A DNA stretch of 32,748 nucleotides from Rhodoferax sp. GTDB taxonomy: Bacteria; Pseudomonadota; Gammaproteobacteria; Burkholderiales; Burkholderiaceae_C. The position numbers and the translations under genes were made by a program. The notes below the pieces were generated by a model. That model did no database searches, was not told the DNA's origin, and worked only from the letters and a program-made list of their open reading frames with translations. Within the stretch, counting starts at the first letter, position 1. Each line of letters begins with the position of its first letter. Location of the stretch: the NCBI GenBank assembly GCA_016790475.1, contig JAEUOX010000061.1, forward strand, positions 1-32,748, read 5' to 3'. Below, piece by piece: positions 32,365-32,748 of the stretch.

Positions 32365-32748
32365 ATGAAGTTCCAGTTCCGCCTGCTTCCCCTGATCGCT
32401 GCGCTTGCGGCGGCGTCCGTTCTGCCGGCCCGCGCCCAGAGCCTGCTGGAACTCTACGAGGCGGCGCGCAGCTATGACGCGTCCTACCAGTCGGCGCGCT
32501 CGCAGTACGAGGCCACACTGGCGCGTGCGGAGCAGTCCCGCGCGGGCACGCTGCCCACCGTCGGGCTGGCGGGGTCGATGTCGCGCACGGCCATCGACGC
32601 CAACGTCCGGCTTGCCAACCCGGCCTTCGGCACGCAGACGGCCACCGTCAGCGCCTCGCAGCCGCTGTACCGGCCGGTGAACCAGCTCAACTACGAGCAG
32701 GGCCAGAAATCCATCGAGGCGGCGCAGTCGCAGCTGCAGGTGGCCGAG
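32365..32748 (+). CDS. tolC: TolC-family outer-membrane efflux channel, C-terminus cut by window edge
   Basis: The first 128 residues of a TolC-like outer-membrane factor are visible. A signal peptide (LLPLIAALAAASVLPARA, cleavage near residue 24) is followed by QSLLELYEAARSYDASYQSA, the standard opening of proteobacterial TolC, where the N-terminal helix precedes the first outer-membrane beta strands (TVSASQPLYRPVNQLNYEQG). AAGGA lies 6-7 nt before the ATG. It could serve the RND pump encoded just upstream as well as type I secretion. The rest of the gene lies outside the window. Confidence 0.92.
   Translation, partial: MKFQFRLLPLIAALAAASVLPARAQSLLELYEAARSYDASYQSARSQYEATLARAEQSRAGTLPTVGLAGSMSRTAIDANVRLANPAFGTQTATVSASQPLYRPVNQLNYEQGQKSIEAAQSQLQVAE

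Noticed and set aside
1-32748. tRNA, rRNA, CRISPR array, insertion sequence or prophage
   Set aside because: Coding genes fill the window with short gaps; I saw no clover-leaf-like stretch, repeat-spacer pattern, transposase, integrase or terminal inverted repeats.

Overview
The window is about 32.7 kb of very GC-rich chromosomal DNA, densely packed with intact genes. Gene content and order point to a free-living betaproteobacterium of the order Burkholderiales (Sphaerotilus/Leptothrix/Ideonella-like is my guess). Indicators are an Entner-Doudoroff edd-eda pair, a Pcm-like methyltransferase/rhodanese/tolC run, and a TetR-MFP-RND efflux operon. I see no rRNA, tRNA, CRISPR array, insertion sequence, phage gene or broken gene. 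Twenty-nine protein genes are called; the first (MFS transporter) and last (tolC) run off the window.

Layout. 1-2274: a marR-MFS operon diverging from a PaaI-type thioesterase over a 48-bp operator/promoter region. 2322-4082: a DUF4864 exported protein, glyoxalase I (gloA) and an EamA exporter. 4108-6274: peroxiredoxin system ahpC-ahpF on the minus strand. 6441-6833: a SirB2 membrane protein. 6873-11491: a LysR regulator diverging from an MttB-family (non-pyrrolysine) methyltransferase and a DgcA/StcD-like flavin/Fe-S oxidoreductase, probably a methylated-amine catabolic cassette. 11502-13369: an operon of DUF3455 lipoprotein, ECF sigma factor and anti-sigma factor. 13553-14314: a TauE/SafE permease. 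14348-16854: edd-eda. 16967-19213: chaC-like gene, pdxH and an AEC permease.

19262-25080 is the most interesting block. Seven minus-strand genes run in the order Zur-like Fur-family regulator, ABC ATPase, FtsX-like permease, small Cys/His-rich secreted protein, DUF3299 protein, DUF2946-like His-rich protein, and ZnuD-like TonB-dependent receptor. The first three are joined by 4-nt overlaps and the rest have gaps of 25-82 nt. A clean inverted repeat (TGCAAC-N3-GTTGCA) sits between candidate -35 and -10 elements just before the regulator. The same 64-bp gap drives a zinc-dependent AstE/AspA-family hydrolase in the other direction. I read this as an autoregulated zinc-starvation regulon concentrated in one locus. 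The ABC part resembles, from memory, the zinc-responsive PA4063-PA4066 cluster of Pseudomonas aeruginosa; what it moves or does is not established.

26266-31285 is a tetR-MFP-RND drug-efflux operon with a well-placed operator over its promoter. It is followed by a Pcm-like methyltransferase with a non-canonical active-site motif, a single-domain rhodanese and the start of tolC, which could supply the outer-membrane channel for the pump.
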